A stretch of DNA of 5,729 nucleotides from Alphaproteobacteria bacterium. GTDB lineage: Bacteria; Pseudomonadota; Alphaproteobacteria; UBA2136; JALTLI01. The position numbers were made by a program, and so were the translations under genes. Positions 5,171-5,729 of the stretch are shown here, one piece after another; the stretch's first letter is position 1; the number at the start of each line of letters is the position of its first letter. The stretch lies in NCBI GenBank assembly GCA_027005635.1, contig JALTLI010000073.1:1-5729 (forward strand). The letters are read 5' to 3'. The notes beneath the pieces are model-generated. The model searched no databases. It was not told the origin of the DNA and saw nothing but the letters and a program-made list of their open reading frames with translations.

Positions 5171-5729
5171 ATGAAAAATATTAATATTGAAAACAAAGGT
5201 TTTAGTTTAATTGAAACTGCAATTCTTGTTGGTGTAACTGCTATAATGGCTACCATGATTATGCCAGATGTTGTTAGCTTCTTAAAGTTTTATGAACAAC
5301 GCACAGAACAGGAAAATCTGTATGAAATAAAGCTAGCGTTGGCTGAATATGCAAAAGATTGGGGGAGCTTGCCAGATGAGGCCACTTGGTCTGATGATTT
5401 AGCACCATATACAGATTTGTCTCCATCGCAAATTTTAACAGATATGTGGTACAGAGACCGTCAATACAGAAAATTTACCTATGATTTTGGTGTTGGTGAA
5501 GCATTTAGAGGAATAACACTTTCTGCAGATTATGCCATAGTTATGAGCTATGGTAGTGATAACGTTGTTGATGATAATACTATAATTTTTGAGCTTTACC
5601 CCGTTGACCCCGCAGATGATTTAGAACCATTTGATGCTGATATTGCTAATGCCAAAGATACCTACGCAAATTTAACAATGGCTGGAGACGATTTAATAGC
5701 TGTTTATACAGATTTGCCAATAAAAATTA
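5171..5729 (+). CDS. Type IV prepilin/pseudopilin paralogue, 5' part
   Basis: The first 186 residues are visible and the frame runs off the right edge without a stop. The leader MKNINIENKG is followed by FSLIE, a canonical class III prepilin site with cleavage after Gly10 and Glu5 in the mature protein. The hydrophobic helix spans about 11-34 and an amphipathic helix about 43-64. The block GSLPDEATWS...RQYRKF (65-102) is shared with the upstream gene, as are the landmarks VMSYGSDNVVD (124-134) and AGDDL (171-175). From their positions, the missing part probably contains a second globular unit as in the two upstream genes. No cysteine occurs in the visible part. There is no good Shine-Dalgarno before the ATG, and the start lies 4 nt after the previous stop, so translation probably depends on coupling to the upstream gene. 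Confidence 0.85.
   Translation, partial: MKNINIENKGFSLIETAILVGVTAIMATMIMPDVVSFLKFYEQRTEQENLYEIKLALAEYAKDWGSLPDEATWSDDLAPYTDLSPSQILTDMWYRDRQYRKFTYDFGVGEAFRGITLSADYAIVMSYGSDNVVDDNTIIFELYPVDPADDLEPFDADIANAKDTYANLTMAGDDLIAVYTDLPIKI
5363..5476 (+). repeat. Conserved block shared with the upstream paralogue, copy 2
   Basis: This segment encodes residues 65-102 of the 5171 gene and pairs with 4315-4428. Outside the block the two proteins diverge strongly apart from the leader motif, SYG/SLG and GDD landmarks, so this region is probably under special constraint, such as a subunit contact or ligand site. Confidence 0.8.

Overview
This AT-rich window (all genes on the + strand, many A runs, mostly A/T third codon positions) is one contiguous piece of an operon for a type IV pilus or type II secretion-like machine (type IV filament superfamily). 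The organism is probably a low-GC diderm bacterium: the set of inner-membrane platform protein, bitopic alignment proteins, a GspC/PilP-like periplasmic protein and prepilins fits a proteobacterium-like envelope. I cannot name a genus, and intracellular or endosymbiotic lineages are only a guess from base composition.

Positions 1-3014 hold the assembly-platform half. First comes the 3' end of a GspF/PilC-family inner-membrane protein whose start lies outside the window. Next are a GspL/BfpC/PilO2-like bitopic protein with a large cytoplasmic domain (670-1773), a small PilO/GspM-like bitopic protein (1802-2308), and a secreted or anchored PilP/GspC-like protein with a lysine-rich repeated linker (2289-3014). 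Gaps here are 1 nt, 28 nt and a 20-nt overlap, so these genes are very likely co-transcribed.

Positions 3015-3071 form the only real intergenic gap. It holds a 10-bp inverted repeat, a plausible sigma70-type promoter and a strong ribosome binding site, and it separates the platform genes from the filament-subunit genes.

Positions 3072-5729 hold three tandem genes for pilin-like subunits. The second and third have canonical class III prepilin leaders (G|FTLPE and G|FSLIE) and share a 38-residue block at 79% identity. The first shares later landmarks with them (SYG...D, GDD) but starts directly in its hydrophobic helix, with no leader peptide, no cleavage motif and no Glu5. At least the first two are about 350 residues long and seem to carry two successive GspG-like globular units. 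This is the most unusual part of the window.

In the inferred working model, the F-like protein and the three bitopic proteins form the inner-membrane platform, and the three pilin-like proteins form a filament or its tip. No ATPase, secretin or prepilin peptidase gene is visible here; they should lie outside the window.
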